Below, in pieces: positions 30,991-39,596 of a DNA stretch of 64,000 nt. How positions within the stretch are numbered: the stretch's first letter is position 1; each line of letters begins with the position of its first letter. The notes beneath the pieces were generated by a model, which saw nothing but the letters and a program-made list of their open reading frames with translations, made no database searches and had not been told where the DNA came from. The stretch lies in contig NZ_CP089974.1 of NCBI RefSeq assembly GCF_030177935.1, forward strand, positions 1,736,001 through 1,800,000, given 5' to 3'. This DNA is from Moraxella haemolytica (GTDB lineage: Bacteria; Pseudomonadota; Gammaproteobacteria; Pseudomonadales; Moraxellaceae). A program made the translations under genes and the position numbers.

Positions 30991-31019
30991 ATTATATACT
31001 AGTATTTAAATAAGGTCAA
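30991..31019 (-). promoter_or_regulatory. promoter of the Ibs-like peptide
   Basis: TTGACC and TATAAT are spaced by 17 bases on the minus strand. The transcript would begin near 30984 with a stem of TCAAGGCA (minus) against TGCCTTGA over about 17 bases, a stable leader. Confidence 0.7.
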
Positions 31020-31083
31020 GTAATTTTATTAAATTATTTGGCTTTTTTATTTTATAAGCCATTGAATTATAAACACATATTCA

Positions 31084-31114
31084 GCCGTCCAAGTACAACT
31101 TGGGCGGTTTTTTA
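31084..31114 (+). terminator. terminator-like hairpin before K gene
   Basis: CCGTCCAAG pairs with CTTGGGCGG (one wobble), followed by T6, 12 bases before the K gene. Confidence 0.75.
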
Positions 31115-31125
31115 TTGGATAAACT

Positions 31126-31920
31126 ATGCGACTAACCAAACCCCTTAAAGACCAAATCATAACCCACGCTTGGGACGACTACCCCAACGAGTGCTGTGGT
31201 GTGATTATTGATGGTCAATACCACCCTTGTACCAACATCGCCCCCAATCCTGCCAATGCGTTTGAGATTGACCCTGATCAATTTATTAACTTATCCAAGC
31301 TTGGCGAAATACAGGCAATTGTCCACAGCCACCCTGATGGCGAACCGTTGCCATCTGAAGTGGATAAGGTGCAAATGGGACTACATGACATAGATTGGGT
31401 AATTGTCGGACTTGGCACAACACCTACAGGGGCAACATACTGCGACATCAAACGCCATAAGCCCACCACTTATCAAAGCCCACTTTTGGGGCGTGAATAT
31501 CATCATGGCGTACAAGATTGCTACAGCTTAGTGCGTGATTATTACAAGCGAGAACTATCCATTGAACTGCCCGACTTTGATCGAGTGGATGAATGGTGGG
31601 AAAATGCCGACCATGAACCCTTGTATGAAGCCAATTTTGCAAAAGCAGGGTTTGCACAGGTGGATGATTTGCAAAAACATGATGTCATTTTATGCCGTGT
31701 CGGTCGCACCCACCACATCAATCACGCCTTAATCTTTGTCGGTAATGGCAAATTGCAATCAGAAAATACCCCCGATTGTGTGGGTGATTGCCTAGTATTG
31801 CATCACCCACATTCGGCATTATCCAAGCGTGAGATTTATGGCGAGAGTTGGCAAAAACGCACCGCTCTAATTGTACGACATCAAAGTCTATGCCAAATCA
31901 CGACTGGCAAGCTGTGCTAG
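31126..31920 (+). CDS. tail tip protein K, JAMM plus NlpC/P60, 264 aa
   Basis: The N-terminal half is a Mov34/JAMM peptidase-like domain with HSHPDGEPLPSEVD near residue 65 (metal-binding HxH, Ser and Asp). The C-terminal half is NlpC/P60 with the catalytic cysteine in QDCYSLVRDYY near residue 127 and histidine in HHINHALIFVG near residue 200. Lambda K has the same two domains and cuts peptidoglycan or processes the tail tip. The gene end overlaps the opposing hicB by 33 bases. Confidence 0.94.
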   Translation: MRLTKPLKDQIITHAWDDYPNECCGVIIDGQYHPCTNIAPNPANAFEIDPDQFINLSKLGEIQAIVHSHPDGEPLPSEVDKVQMGLHDIDWVIVGLGTTPTGATYCDIKRHKPTTYQSPLLGREYHHGVQDCYSLVRDYYKRELSIELPDFDRVDEWWENADHEPLYEANFAKAGFAQVDDLQKHDVILCRVGRTHHINHALIFVGNGKLQSENTPDCVGDCLVLHHPHSALSKREIYGESWQKRTALIVRHQSLCQITTGKLC

Positions 31921-32292
31921 ATAGTTGCTGCGGCTTTTATATAAATGTTTATGACTTGCTACTTTTTCATCAATTTGATTGATTAAAAATTGTGGCAAAG
32001 TGATATTGATTTTATGGGTTTTAGTATTGTACTTGGCTAGGTCAATATCAACCCATGCCCACATATAGCCTGTATATTTGGGGTTTTGTTGATGCGTGCT
32101 AAATTTTGTGGGCAAAGGAATATCCTCGCCATCTTCTGCCAATCCACTAAAATGCAAATCAATACATTCGATTGCACAATGCAACAAGTCATCAAGCTCA
32201 TCACAGGCAGATACCAAATGCGGAATGTCTGGAAAAAAAATGGCGTGAGCGGTTTGTTCATTGCCTAGTTTTACAGCGATGGGATATAACAT
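31888..32292 (-). CDS. hicB: HicB-family antitoxin, second copy, 134 aa
   Basis: The start at 32292 (MLYPIAVKLGNEQ) follows GGAG by seven bases. The HicB fold covers residues 1-75 (FFPDIPHLVSACDELDDLLHCAIE), and the ribbon-helix-helix the last 45 (INITLPQFLINQIDEKV). It resembles the first HicB (6303-6710) most strongly at the C-terminus (SHKHLYKSRSNYLAQLA against AHKSLYKSRSNYLAQLA), while the N-terminal domain differs more, suggesting different toxin specificity. Confidence 0.92.
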   Translation of the reverse strand: MLYPIAVKLGNEQTAHAIFFPDIPHLVSACDELDDLLHCAIECIDLHFSGLAEDGEDIPLPTKFSTHQQNPKYTGYMWAWVDIDLAKYNTKTHKINITLPQFLINQIDEKVASHKHLYKSRSNYLAQLASRDLA

Positions 32293-32324
32293 AAAAGACT
32301 CCTTAAAGGTCGGCAAGTTGAGGG

Positions 32325-32516
32325 CTAATCGCTTAGCCCTGCTTGTATCATAATGCTTTTGACGGTTTCTTTATCAAGGTCTTTTTTAGGGTCTGGTACA
32401 GTTACTCGTCCTTTTTTGGTTGGGTGCTTGAACTGCTTATGACTGCCAGCATTTGCCTTAATTTGAAACCAACCATCAGCTTTGATGATTTTAATGACTT
32501 CTCTACTACTTGCCAT
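32325..32516 (-). CDS. hicA: HicA-family mRNA interferase toxin, second copy, 63 aa
   Basis: The start at 32516 (MASSREVIKIIKADGWFQI) is the normal HicA length. The motif AGSHKQFKHPTKKG carries the catalytic histidine. The toxin precedes its antitoxin by 32 bases. The pair lies between the K and I tail genes on the opposite strand, with its own promoter and operator-like dyad. Confidence 0.93.
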   Translation of the reverse strand: MASSREVIKIIKADGWFQIKANAGSHKQFKHPTKKGRVTVPDPKKDLDKETVKSIMIQAGLSD

Positions 32517-32547
32517 TTTTAAACCTCTTTGCGTTGTTGGTGTGCTT

Positions 32548-32576
32548 ATTATACTTCTAGAGTTATAATTTGTCAA
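32548..32576 (-). promoter_or_regulatory. promoter of the second hicAB pair
   Basis: TTGACA and TATAAT are spaced by 17 bases on the minus strand. An imperfect dyad around CTAG (ATTATAACT / AAGTATAAT) spans the spacer and -10 box and is the likely HicB site. Confidence 0.78.
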
Positions 32577-32595
32577 GTAAAAAAAGGTAAAAAAT

Positions 32596-33162
32596 ATGAA
32601 AACAATCCAACTACACGGCATCCTTGCCAAAAAATTCGGCAGATTTTTTAAATTAGATGTCAAAAGTGCCAAAGAAGCCTGCCATGCGATTGCTTGTCAA
32701 ATCCCTGCTTTTAAAGCATTTATGATGCGTGCTGAGCAAGACGGCATCCGCTTTGCCGTGTTTAACGGTAAAAAACGCAACGAGCGTACCAACATCGGTG
32801 AAAATCAGCTTAACGACATCACCACTGCTAACCACATTCACATCGTTCCCAAAGTCATGGGTAGTGGCGGCAAAGCAATGGGCTGGCTACAAGTGGTGGC
32901 TGGGGCGGCGTTGGTGGCGGTCGGTGTGCTTGTGCCAGGAGCACAAGCATTGATTGGTGCTGGTGTGGGTCTGATGATTGGCGGTGTTGCCAGTCTACTG
33001 ATGCCCACCCCCAAACTAGACCCTGCTAATGAAGACGGCAACAAGCCAAATAACGGCTTTGGTGGTGCGGTAACGACTGTAGCACAAGGCAATCCTGTAC
33101 CCATTTTGTACGGTGAGCGAGAAGTGGGTGGGTTTATTGTGTCGGCAGGTATTAGAGTTTAA
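32596..33162 (+). CDS. tail assembly protein I, 188 aa
   Basis: The N-terminal 80 residues form a ubiquitin-like beta-grasp (IQLHGILAKKFGRFFKLDVKSAKEA), and the middle has two glycine-rich hydrophobic helices (LQVVAGAALVAVGVLVPGAQALIGAGVGLMIGG, residues about 97-135), typical of lambda I. It acts with K and J in tail-tip assembly. The gene ends 10 bases before J. Confidence 0.93.
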   Translation: MKTIQLHGILAKKFGRFFKLDVKSAKEACHAIACQIPAFKAFMMRAEQDGIRFAVFNGKKRNERTNIGENQLNDITTANHIHIVPKVMGSGGKAMGWLQVVAGAALVAVGVLVPGAQALIGAGVGLMIGGVASLLMPTPKLDPANEDGNKPNNGFGGAVTTVAQGNPVPILYGEREVGGFIVSAGIRV

Positions 33163-33172
33163 GAGTAAAGAT

Positions 33173-36100
33173 ATGAACATACACGGCTCAAAAAAACAAA
33201 AAGGTCAAGCAAGAAAACCAACCATCGCCACCGATGATTTGGTTTCTACTGGCTATGCACAAATCTTATACGGTCTTTGTGAAGGCGAGATTGCAGGCTT
33301 AGCAGACGACGGCAAATCCATTCTTCTTGAGAACACACCACTCATCAATGACAACGGACAGCCAAACTTTGATGGCGTGTCTTGGGAGTTTCGCACAGGC
33401 ACGCTTGACCAAACCCACATTGCAGGCTTTCCAGCTGTTGAAAACGAACACAACATCGGTGTTGAGTTACGACACGACAGAGACTGGACAAGACAAATCA
33501 ATAACCGTGAATTGTCAGCGGTGCGTGTGCGTCTAAACTTTAATGCTCTTAGAGAGCAAAAAGAAAATGGCGACATTACAGGTTATGCCATTTCTTATGC
33601 TATTGATGTACAAACAGATGGCGGCAGCTTTGTTGAAGTCTTGACCGATACCGTGCGTGGTAAAGCATCACAGGGCTATAAAAAAGCCCACCGCATTGAT
33701 TTGCCCAACTCTGGCACAGCCAAACGCTGGACAATTCGTGTTCGTCGTATCACACCTAATCGTGATAGCGAACTGGTCGCTGATACGATGAGCATTGACG
33801 CACTGACTGAGATTATCGACGCCAAACTGTCTTATCCTTGCACGGCACTGCTTGGCATCTCTTATGACGCCAAAACCTTTAATAACATTGCTAAAATTGC
33901 GGTACGCTTAAAAGGCAAGATTATCCAAGTGCCCAGTAACTACAACCCAGAGACACGCACCTATAACGGCTTATGGGACGGCACTTTTAAGCCTGCTTAT
34001 AGCAACAATCCAGCTTGGGTGTATTATGACTTATGCACGCATCACCGATATGGACTGGGTGAACGCTTAAGCGGTATGGTGGATAAATGGCGACTGTATC
34101 AGATTGGGCAATATTGTGATGAACTTGTTGATGATGGCAAAGGCGGAAAAGAGCCAAGATTTACCTGCAATGTCTATATCCAAAAAGCAGACGATGCATA
34201 TCGTGTCTTACAAAACTTGGCAAGCGTGTTTCGTGGACTATCATTTTGGGACGGACAAAATATCGTCGTTGATAGCGATACGCCCAAAGAGCCCGTTTAC
34301 ACTTTTAGCCCTGCCAATGTGGTGGGTGGCGAATTTAGCTATACAGGCACACGAGCAAGGGATAGACACACTTTGGCAAAAGTGGCGTGGGACAATCCAG
34401 AGAATAACTTTACCACAGAATACGAGCTAATCCCTGATGAGGGGGCAATCGCCAAATATGGCGTGCGTACGCTAGATATTTCAGCTTTTGGCTGTACATC
34501 ACAAGGACAAGCACAAAGAGCAGGACTGTGGGCGTTAAAAGCCGAGCAGTTAGAGACACAAACGGTGAGCTTTAAAACAGGTTTGATGGGCTTTATCCCC
34601 CAAGTTGGGCAAGTGATTAACATTGCCGATAATGTGTTTGCAGGGCGTGCCATCTCTGGCAAAATCGTGGCGGTGGCTGATAATCAAAAAATCATCACGC
34701 TTGATAGGGCGGCAGGAAAAGTGGGCGATATCATTACCTTAAATACGCTTGGACAAATCGCCACCGCCACCATTACCGCCGTGCATGGCGAGACACTCAC
34801 GCTTGACAAGGCAATGGGCGAAATAGGCGATGTGTGGGCGATTATCAGTGATGACTTAAAACTTATGCAGTTTAGAGTGCTGACCATTGCCCAAAACGAT
34901 GATGCCACCTTTGACATCACTGCCTTAGAGTACAACCGCCAAAAATATCAAGCGGTGGACAATGGAGCTATTGTAACTCAAGAGCCATTTACCGTGCTCA
35001 AAGTCGCCACAATATCCGCCCCCAAATCAGTGAGCTTGACCGCAAGCACTCGCACGGTGCAAGGACAAGCCATTACCACGCTGTCTATCAACTGGGAGCA
35101 GGTGGCAGGTGCGGTGGCGTACATTGTGGAGTGGCGAAAAGACGACAACGCATGGCAATCTCAAAAAATCGCCAGCCAAAGCCTTGATATTGATGGCGTA
35201 TATGCTGGCAACTATCAAGCACGAGTGCGTGCGGTGGATGCCTTTGATAATGAAAGCCTAGCCACCACAAGCCAATTAACCAATATCACAGGCAAAACAG
35301 GCAAACCGCCAAAACTGTATTTATTTAAAGTAAAAGGCGGTCTGTTTAGTATGTACCTTGACTGGATATTTAACCACGGCTCAGAAGACACCAATTATAC
35401 AGAGATTCAAATAAGCCCTGACGGACAAGCAAACATTGCTACGCTGGCGGTATTTAGTTATCCGACCAACAGCCACACGATTACAGGCTTACAAGGCAAC
35501 TTAACCCAGTTTTACCGTGCCAGAATTGTAGATAAACTCGGCAATACATCAGATTGGACAGACTGGATAAGTGGCACGACATCATCAGATGCCGCCAAAG
35601 TGCTGGACTTAATCAGTGGTCAGATCAGTGAGAGTCATCTAGACCGTACACTCAGGGAGCCGATTGCTAAGATTGATGCGTTTGATGGCAAGATCAATCT
35701 GTTCAACGCCAAAATCCCTAGCATTGAGCAAGCGGTGCAACAAGCCAACGCACGATTGCCCCAGTTAAACCGCAGCATTGATGAGCTCATGCGTGATAAA
35801 AATGCCAAAAGTCAAGAAATCGCTAACATCAGGCAAAATTTGGGCAACACCACCACCCAAATCCGAGATGTTGCCACCAGCACAAGCAACCTGACAAGGC
35901 GATTGGGCGAGATGATGGTCAACCAGCAGCATAACAATGACACGCTGAACGCAAGAATTCAAACTGTTCAAGACAGCATTGTTGGCACAGAACAAGCCAT
36001 CAATCAGATGCGTGAGACGATGAATGCCAAGTTCACCAGTCTAAGCGACAACCTGCTTGTTGGTGGCGATGAGACGAAAGTATCAACCGATTGGGGTATC

Positions 36101-37426
36101 AGATACCCAATCAAAGAGCAATTGTCAGCAAGACAAAGGGTAAAAATCAGCTTAAAAAATGCCCAAAACCTCACCTCCGTGGCTGTCTATAATTCAGGCA
36201 CATCAGGTTCAGCTAAAATCGGAGACTTACGCAAGGTGGGCGATGAATGGGTAGGCGAATTCGCTTGGAGGATTTACGGCTCTAACAATGAGCTGATACT
36301 CTACCGCCAGCCACGACGCTCAAGGCAGTCTGTCCAAGCCGTACTCGCCAAGCATACCGACACCACGGCATTGATTGATGAGGTAAAACGAACACTTGCT
36401 GAAAAAGAGCGTGCATTGTCAGAGCGTATCGGACAATTAGATACCACCCTAAACGGTCAGACCACAAGCATTAGAAATGTACAGCGGTCAGTCGATGGCG
36501 TGCGTGCGATTAAAGCAGTGACTGTTGATAACAATGGGGTCATCAGCGGTTATGGTCTTATGAGTGAACTGCAAAACGGTCGTGTGAATAGCCAGTTTGG
36601 CATTAACGCTGATAGCTTCTACATTGGCAACCCAAGAGATAACAAAAAGCCGTTTGTTGTCTACTCTCGTCCGACCGTAGTTAACGGTGTGCGACTGCCA
36701 GCAGGAGCGTATTTACACGGTGATTTTATTGCCACAGGTTCAATCAGCGGCGATAAAATCACAGCAAACACATCAATCACAGCACCCACCATCAATGGTG
36801 GACAAATCAACATTAACAATCGCTTCTTAGTTGATAGACACGGCAACATGACAGCAAAATCAGGGGTGTTCGAGGGTGAAGTACGAGCAGATAAAATAAC
36901 AGGTAAAATCGGAATCGAAAATGTAAGCACCAATGTATTCGTTCCTCACTATGCTTGTTATCATCTTAATAGGTCATATTATTTTAATCCTGTCTTAAGT
37001 ACAAATAAAATTTCTCATTCATTCTTGGGTGTCCCTGATGTTTTTGCTTTAGATAATTATGTTGATGCTGATATGAGTTATTCACGCATCTTAGCATCGT
37101 GGGGCGGTATATCTGACCATGTGTCATCTCCACATGCGACATCCTCTTTTGGCGTACTATATCAGATGAGAGTAGAGGTTAACAGAGAGACGACAATCAA
37201 GCAAAAGCTGATTTTTTGCGATGACCAATTCGGCTGTTGGGTCGATGGGGAATGCAAATGGTATAGCGGTATTGTACACAGCTCTTCAGTCATTAAAAGT
37301 TTTTCTTTAAGTGCTGGTCGTCATACTATTAACTATGTGTTATCTAATAATAGGGGTGGCTTATCAGGAGTAATATTATTGGGTGATTTTATCGATAATG
37401 ACAACATTAAATTTGTTTATGATTAG
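33173..37426 (+). CDS. central tail fibre, lambda J family, 1417 aa
   Basis: The N-terminal part has the J hallmarks (KKQKGQARKPTIATDDLVSTGYAQILYGLCEGEI, and PAWVYYDLCTHHRYGLG near residue 275). Two fibronectin-type domains follow (residues about 610-800), then a coiled coil (about 835-960) and a beta-rich stalk (GISSITANTSIT-like region near 1190). The last 165 residues (from about 36,930) have a different, AT-richer codon use and many aromatic residues, and probably form the receptor-binding tip. It determines host adsorption. Confidence 0.95.
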   Translation: MNIHGSKKQKGQARKPTIATDDLVSTGYAQILYGLCEGEIAGLADDGKSILLENTPLINDNGQPNFDGVSWEFRTGTLDQTHIAGFPAVENEHNIGVELRHDRDWTRQINNRELSAVRVRLNFNALREQKENGDITGYAISYAIDVQTDGGSFVEVLTDTVRGKASQGYKKAHRIDLPNSGTAKRWTIRVRRITPNRDSELVADTMSIDALTEIIDAKLSYPCTALLGISYDAKTFNNIAKIAVRLKGKIIQVPSNYNPETRTYNGLWDGTFKPAYSNNPAWVYYDLCTHHRYGLGERLSGMVDKWRLYQIGQYCDELVDDGKGGKEPRFTCNVYIQKADDAYRVLQNLASVFRGLSFWDGQNIVVDSDTPKEPVYTFSPANVVGGEFSYTGTRARDRHTLAKVAWDNPENNFTTEYELIPDEGAIAKYGVRTLDISAFGCTSQGQAQRAGLWALKAEQLETQTVSFKTGLMGFIPQVGQVINIADNVFAGRAISGKIVAVADNQKIITLDRAAGKVGDIITLNTLGQIATATITAVHGETLTLDKAMGEIGDVWAIISDDLKLMQFRVLTIAQNDDATFDITALEYNRQKYQAVDNGAIVTQEPFTVLKVATISAPKSVSLTASTRTVQGQAITTLSINWEQVAGAVAYIVEWRKDDNAWQSQKIASQSLDIDGVYAGNYQARVRAVDAFDNESLATTSQLTNITGKTGKPPKLYLFKVKGGLFSMYLDWIFNHGSEDTNYTEIQISPDGQANIATLAVFSYPTNSHTITGLQGNLTQFYRARIVDKLGNTSDWTDWISGTTSSDAAKVLDLISGQISESHLDRTLREPIAKIDAFDGKINLFNAKIPSIEQAVQQANARLPQLNRSIDELMRDKNAKSQEIANIRQNLGNTTTQIRDVATSTSNLTRRLGEMMVNQQHNNDTLNARIQTVQDSIVGTEQAINQMRETMNAKFTSLSDNLLVGGDETKVSTDWGIRYPIKEQLSARQRVKISLKNAQNLTSVAVYNSGTSGSAKIGDLRKVGDEWVGEFAWRIYGSNNELILYRQPRRSRQSVQAVLAKHTDTTALIDEVKRTLAEKERALSERIGQLDTTLNGQTTSIRNVQRSVDGVRAIKAVTVDNNGVISGYGLMSELQNGRVNSQFGINADSFYIGNPRDNKKPFVVYSRPTVVNGVRLPAGAYLHGDFIATGSISGDKITANTSITAPTINGGQININNRFLVDRHGNMTAKSGVFEGEVRADKITGKIGIENVSTNVFVPHYACYHLNRSYYFNPVLSTNKISHSFLGVPDVFALDNYVDADMSYSRILASWGGISDHVSSPHATSSFGVLYQMRVEVNRETTIKQKLIFCDDQFGCWVDGECKWYSGIVHSSSVIKSFSLSAGRHTINYVLSNNRGGLSGVILLGDFIDNDNIKFVYD

Positions 37427-37457
37427 GAGTAAGCCTAAAAATCTAACCGCAATCACC

Positions 37458-37480
37458 GCCCATCACTGATGGGCTTTTTA
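37458..37480 (+). terminator. intrinsic terminator after J
   Basis: GCCCATC pairs with GATGGGC, followed by TTTTT, upstream of the lysis genes. Confidence 0.75.
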
Positions 37481-37497
37481 TTATCAGGAGAAAACAA

Positions 37498-37548
37498 ATG
37501 AAACACAACATCAAGCTCAACATCACAGTGGACGGAACAGAGGAATAA
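37498..37548 (+). CDS. tiny frame before holin, 16 aa
   Basis: A GGAG site lies six bases ahead of the ATG, and the 16-codon frame (MKHNIKLNITVDGTEE) ends two bases before the holin ATG. It may be a leader peptide coupling holin translation. It is too short to judge further. Confidence 0.3.
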   Translation: MKHNIKLNITVDGTEE

Positions 37549-37550
37549 TT

Positions 37551-37868
37551 ATGATCGAAAAAGACCCAACCACCTACACCATCATCACCTATCTATGGGT
37601 GGGACTGCTGGCGATGGCAGGTGGCTTGGTGGCGTTCATTAGGCGACTTAACAAGCAAAGAAAGCCTGAGAAGCTTACAGTAGTGTTCATTAAGCTCGTT
37701 GGGGAATTGATGGTGTCAGCATTCGCTGGCGTCGTCACATTCTACCTCTGCGAATACCTAGAGACCGAGCCGCTATTGACAGCGGTGGCGGTCGCCATCA
37801 GCGGTCACTTGGGCGGTAACGCCATCGATGCCATCGGCAAAAAAATCAATCATCTATTTAGCCCCTAA
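37551..37868 (+). CDS. holin, LydA-like, 105 aa
   Basis: The protein has hydrophobic segments at about residues 14-30 and 55-72 and a weaker one near 77-92, separated by a basic loop (RRLNKQRKPEKL). The pattern ITYLWVGLLAMAGGLVAFIRR is typical of the LydA / phage_holin_3_3 group. It should permeabilise the inner membrane and release the endolysin encoded next. Confidence 0.85.
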   Translation: MIEKDPTTYTIITYLWVGLLAMAGGLVAFIRRLNKQRKPEKLTVVFIKLVGELMVSAFAGVVTFYLCEYLETEPLLTAVAVAISGHLGGNAIDAIGKKINHLFSP

Positions 37869-37880
37869 TGGGGCTTTTTA
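37860..37880 (+). terminator. terminator-like hairpin between holin and endolysin
   Basis: AGCCCC pairs with GGGGCT, followed by T5, overlapping the holin stop codon and close to the endolysin ribosome-binding site. Confidence 0.65.
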
Positions 37881-37893
37881 TTGGAGCACAAAA

Positions 37894-38430
37894 ATGAAAA
37901 ATGAATTAAAATGGGTGCAAATCGCCCGCCAGTACATCGGACAACAAGAAATCAAGGGGGTCAAGCACAACCCATTGGTGGTGGAGATGTGGACAACAGG
38001 CTTTACTGCCACAAATCAAGCCCACCGCCTAAAAGAAAAAGTACGGCAAAATGACGAAACACCATGGTGCGGTGCATTTGTCGCATTTGTCATGGCAAAG
38101 GCAGGATTGTCGCATCACATTCCAAAATCTTTCCCATTGGCTCGTTCATGGGTGACGGCAGGCAGTAAGCTCAATAACCCCGCTTATGGCTGCGTGGTGG
38201 TGTTTAGTCGCAATGGTGGTGGTCATGTAGGGTTTTGTGTTGGTAGAGACAAGCATGGTAATATTATGGTGCTTGGCGGCAATAAAGGCGATGCGGTCAA
38301 TATCAAGCCATTTAGCCCATCTCGTGTGCTGGGCTATCGCTGGTGTGGTACACAGTCTATGCCTGCGACACATCGGTTTGCGTTGCCTGTGTTGGCGAGT
38401 GATGGGAGAGTGAGTAGGAATGAGGCTTGA
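37894..38430 (+). CDS. endolysin, TIGR02594 NlpC/P60-like, 178 aa
   Basis: The start at 37894 (MKNELKWVQIARQYIGQQEIKG) follows GGAGCAC; upstream in-frame codons lie in the holin gene. Catalytic cysteine is in TPWCGAFVAFVMAKAG near residue 57 and histidine in NGGGHVGFCVGRD near residue 111, the layout of the TIGR02594 family of phage peptidoglycan hydrolases. It is the last recognisable phage gene. Confidence 0.92.
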   Translation: MKNELKWVQIARQYIGQQEIKGVKHNPLVVEMWTTGFTATNQAHRLKEKVRQNDETPWCGAFVAFVMAKAGLSHHIPKSFPLARSWVTAGSKLNNPAYGCVVVFSRNGGGHVGFCVGRDKHGNIMVLGGNKGDAVNIKPFSPSRVLGYRWCGTQSMPATHRFALPVLASDGRVSRNEA

Positions 38431-38667
38431 AATATTTGTCAATCTCCGTTTTACTTGCTATAATAGCAGGCATATAGTTTAGTGATTGATAGCAACACAC
38501 ACCAATCCACACAAAAATCAGATGATTTTTAAAAATATCTATAAAAATCAATGATTTATGTAAAATAATCGGTGGTCGCCATCTCCACCAAATTTCTATA
38601 TTTTTATATATTTTTAATAAAATCAATCACTCAAGTGGTTGATTTTTATTATTATCGGTGATAAATA
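38431..38667. other. prophage right boundary region
   Basis: No gene is visible in these 237 bases. The endolysin stop is at 38430 and the host DedA start at 38668. The stretch is AT-rich, contains a GGTGG / CCACC hairpin near 38569-38587 and a terminator at 38622-38648. The right attachment site probably lies here, but the left end of the prophage is outside the window, so the core repeat cannot be identified. Confidence 0.5.
38622..38648 (+). terminator. intrinsic terminator at prophage-host boundary
   Basis: ATCAATCACT pairs with AGTGGTTGAT (one wobble) over two to four bases and is followed by T5. It would stop phage late transcription before dedA. Confidence 0.7.
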
Positions 38668-39291
38668 ATGCAGTTCATCAGTGATTGGGTACTTGAGATA
38701 ATGGACAAATTAGGTCTATTTAGTGTTACTCTCATGATGTTTTTAGAAAATGTTTTCCCTCCCATTCCCAGTGAGCTTATCATGCCTGCTGCAGGCTTTG
38801 CTGCCGCCATGGGACAGATGAATATTATTGCTGTCATCATGGCTGGCACGCTAGGCTCGGTACTTGGTGCATTGCCTTTATACTACTTTGGTACAATGCT
38901 TGATGAGCATAGATTACACCGACTCACCAAAAAATACGGCAAATACTTTCTTCTTAAGCCCAGTGACATCGTTGACGCACAGGCTTGGTTTGATAAGTAT
39001 GGCAAATCTGTTATCTTTTTTGGACGAATGATTCCTGCCATTCGCTCACTGATTTCCATTCCCGCAGGCATGGCTCGTATGCCATTACTACCATTTTTGA
39101 TACTGACTACATTTGGCTCTGCCATTTGGAGTGCTATCTTGGCTTATGCAGGCTATGCACTTGGGGCAAATTACGAATTGGTTGAAGAGTTCATCGCTCC
39201 TATCAGCACAGCTGTCATCTCTGTTCTGCTCATCGCCTTTGTTATTATCGTCATCAGACGAGTCAGAAGTGTATTTTTTGATCATAAATGA
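38668..39291 (+). CDS. DedA family membrane protein, 207 aa
   Basis: The protein has five or so hydrophobic segments and the DedA/VTT signatures: FLENVFPPIPSELIMPAAGF near residue 25 and FGRMIPAIRSLISIPAGMARM near residue 117 (conserved Glu and Arg). DedA proteins are inner membrane lipid carriers or flippases important for envelope potential; bacterial members flip undecaprenyl phosphate or phosphatidylethanolamine. It is the first host gene next to the prophage, suggesting integration just upstream. Confidence 0.93.
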   Translation: MQFISDWVLEIMDKLGLFSVTLMMFLENVFPPIPSELIMPAAGFAAAMGQMNIIAVIMAGTLGSVLGALPLYYFGTMLDEHRLHRLTKKYGKYFLLKPSDIVDAQAWFDKYGKSVIFFGRMIPAIRSLISIPAGMARMPLLPFLILTTFGSAIWSAILAYAGYALGANYELVEEFIAPISTAVISVLLIAFVIIVIRRVRSVFFDHK

Positions 39292-39339
39292 TGAATTTTT
39301 TACGACAAATGAGAAAAAATTTGTTATAATAGATGAATT

Positions 39340-39430
39340 GGAGACGTGGCTGAGTGGTCGAAAGCGCACGCCTGGAAAGTGTGTATACGTTAATAGCGTA
39401 TCGAGGGTTCGAATCCCTCCGTCTCCGCCA
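39340..39430 (+). tRNA. tRNA-Ser(GGA)
   Basis: The 91-base gene folds as a class II tRNA with acceptor GGAGACG / CGTCTCC, a long variable arm, GGTTCGAATCC T-arm and encoded CCA. The anticodon GGA reads serine UCC/UCU codons. Confidence 0.96.
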
Positions 39431-39475
39431 GACTACATTTTACGGTAAAACCAATCAATAGCAAGCCGTATCAAA

Positions 39476-39510
39476 AAACCCCTGTAGAATAAGAGCTACA
39501 AGGGTTTTAT
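39476..39510 (+). terminator. intrinsic terminator after tRNA-Ser
   Basis: AACCCCTGTAG pairs with CTACAAGGGTT (one mismatch) and is followed by TT-rich sequence. Confidence 0.7.
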
Positions 39511-39596
39511 GTTTGATGAATCAACAAGGGTAATTCGCAAGTATAGGCACAGCTTGTATTGACTAAGCAGGCTTAGATTAAGTAGTGAATGACTGG

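Noticed and set aside
38431-38667. An attachment site core at the prophage right end, or integration into the tRNA-Ser gene.
   Set aside because: The left end is not in the window, so no duplicate can be matched, and the tRNA-Ser lies beyond dedA, not at the phage boundary.
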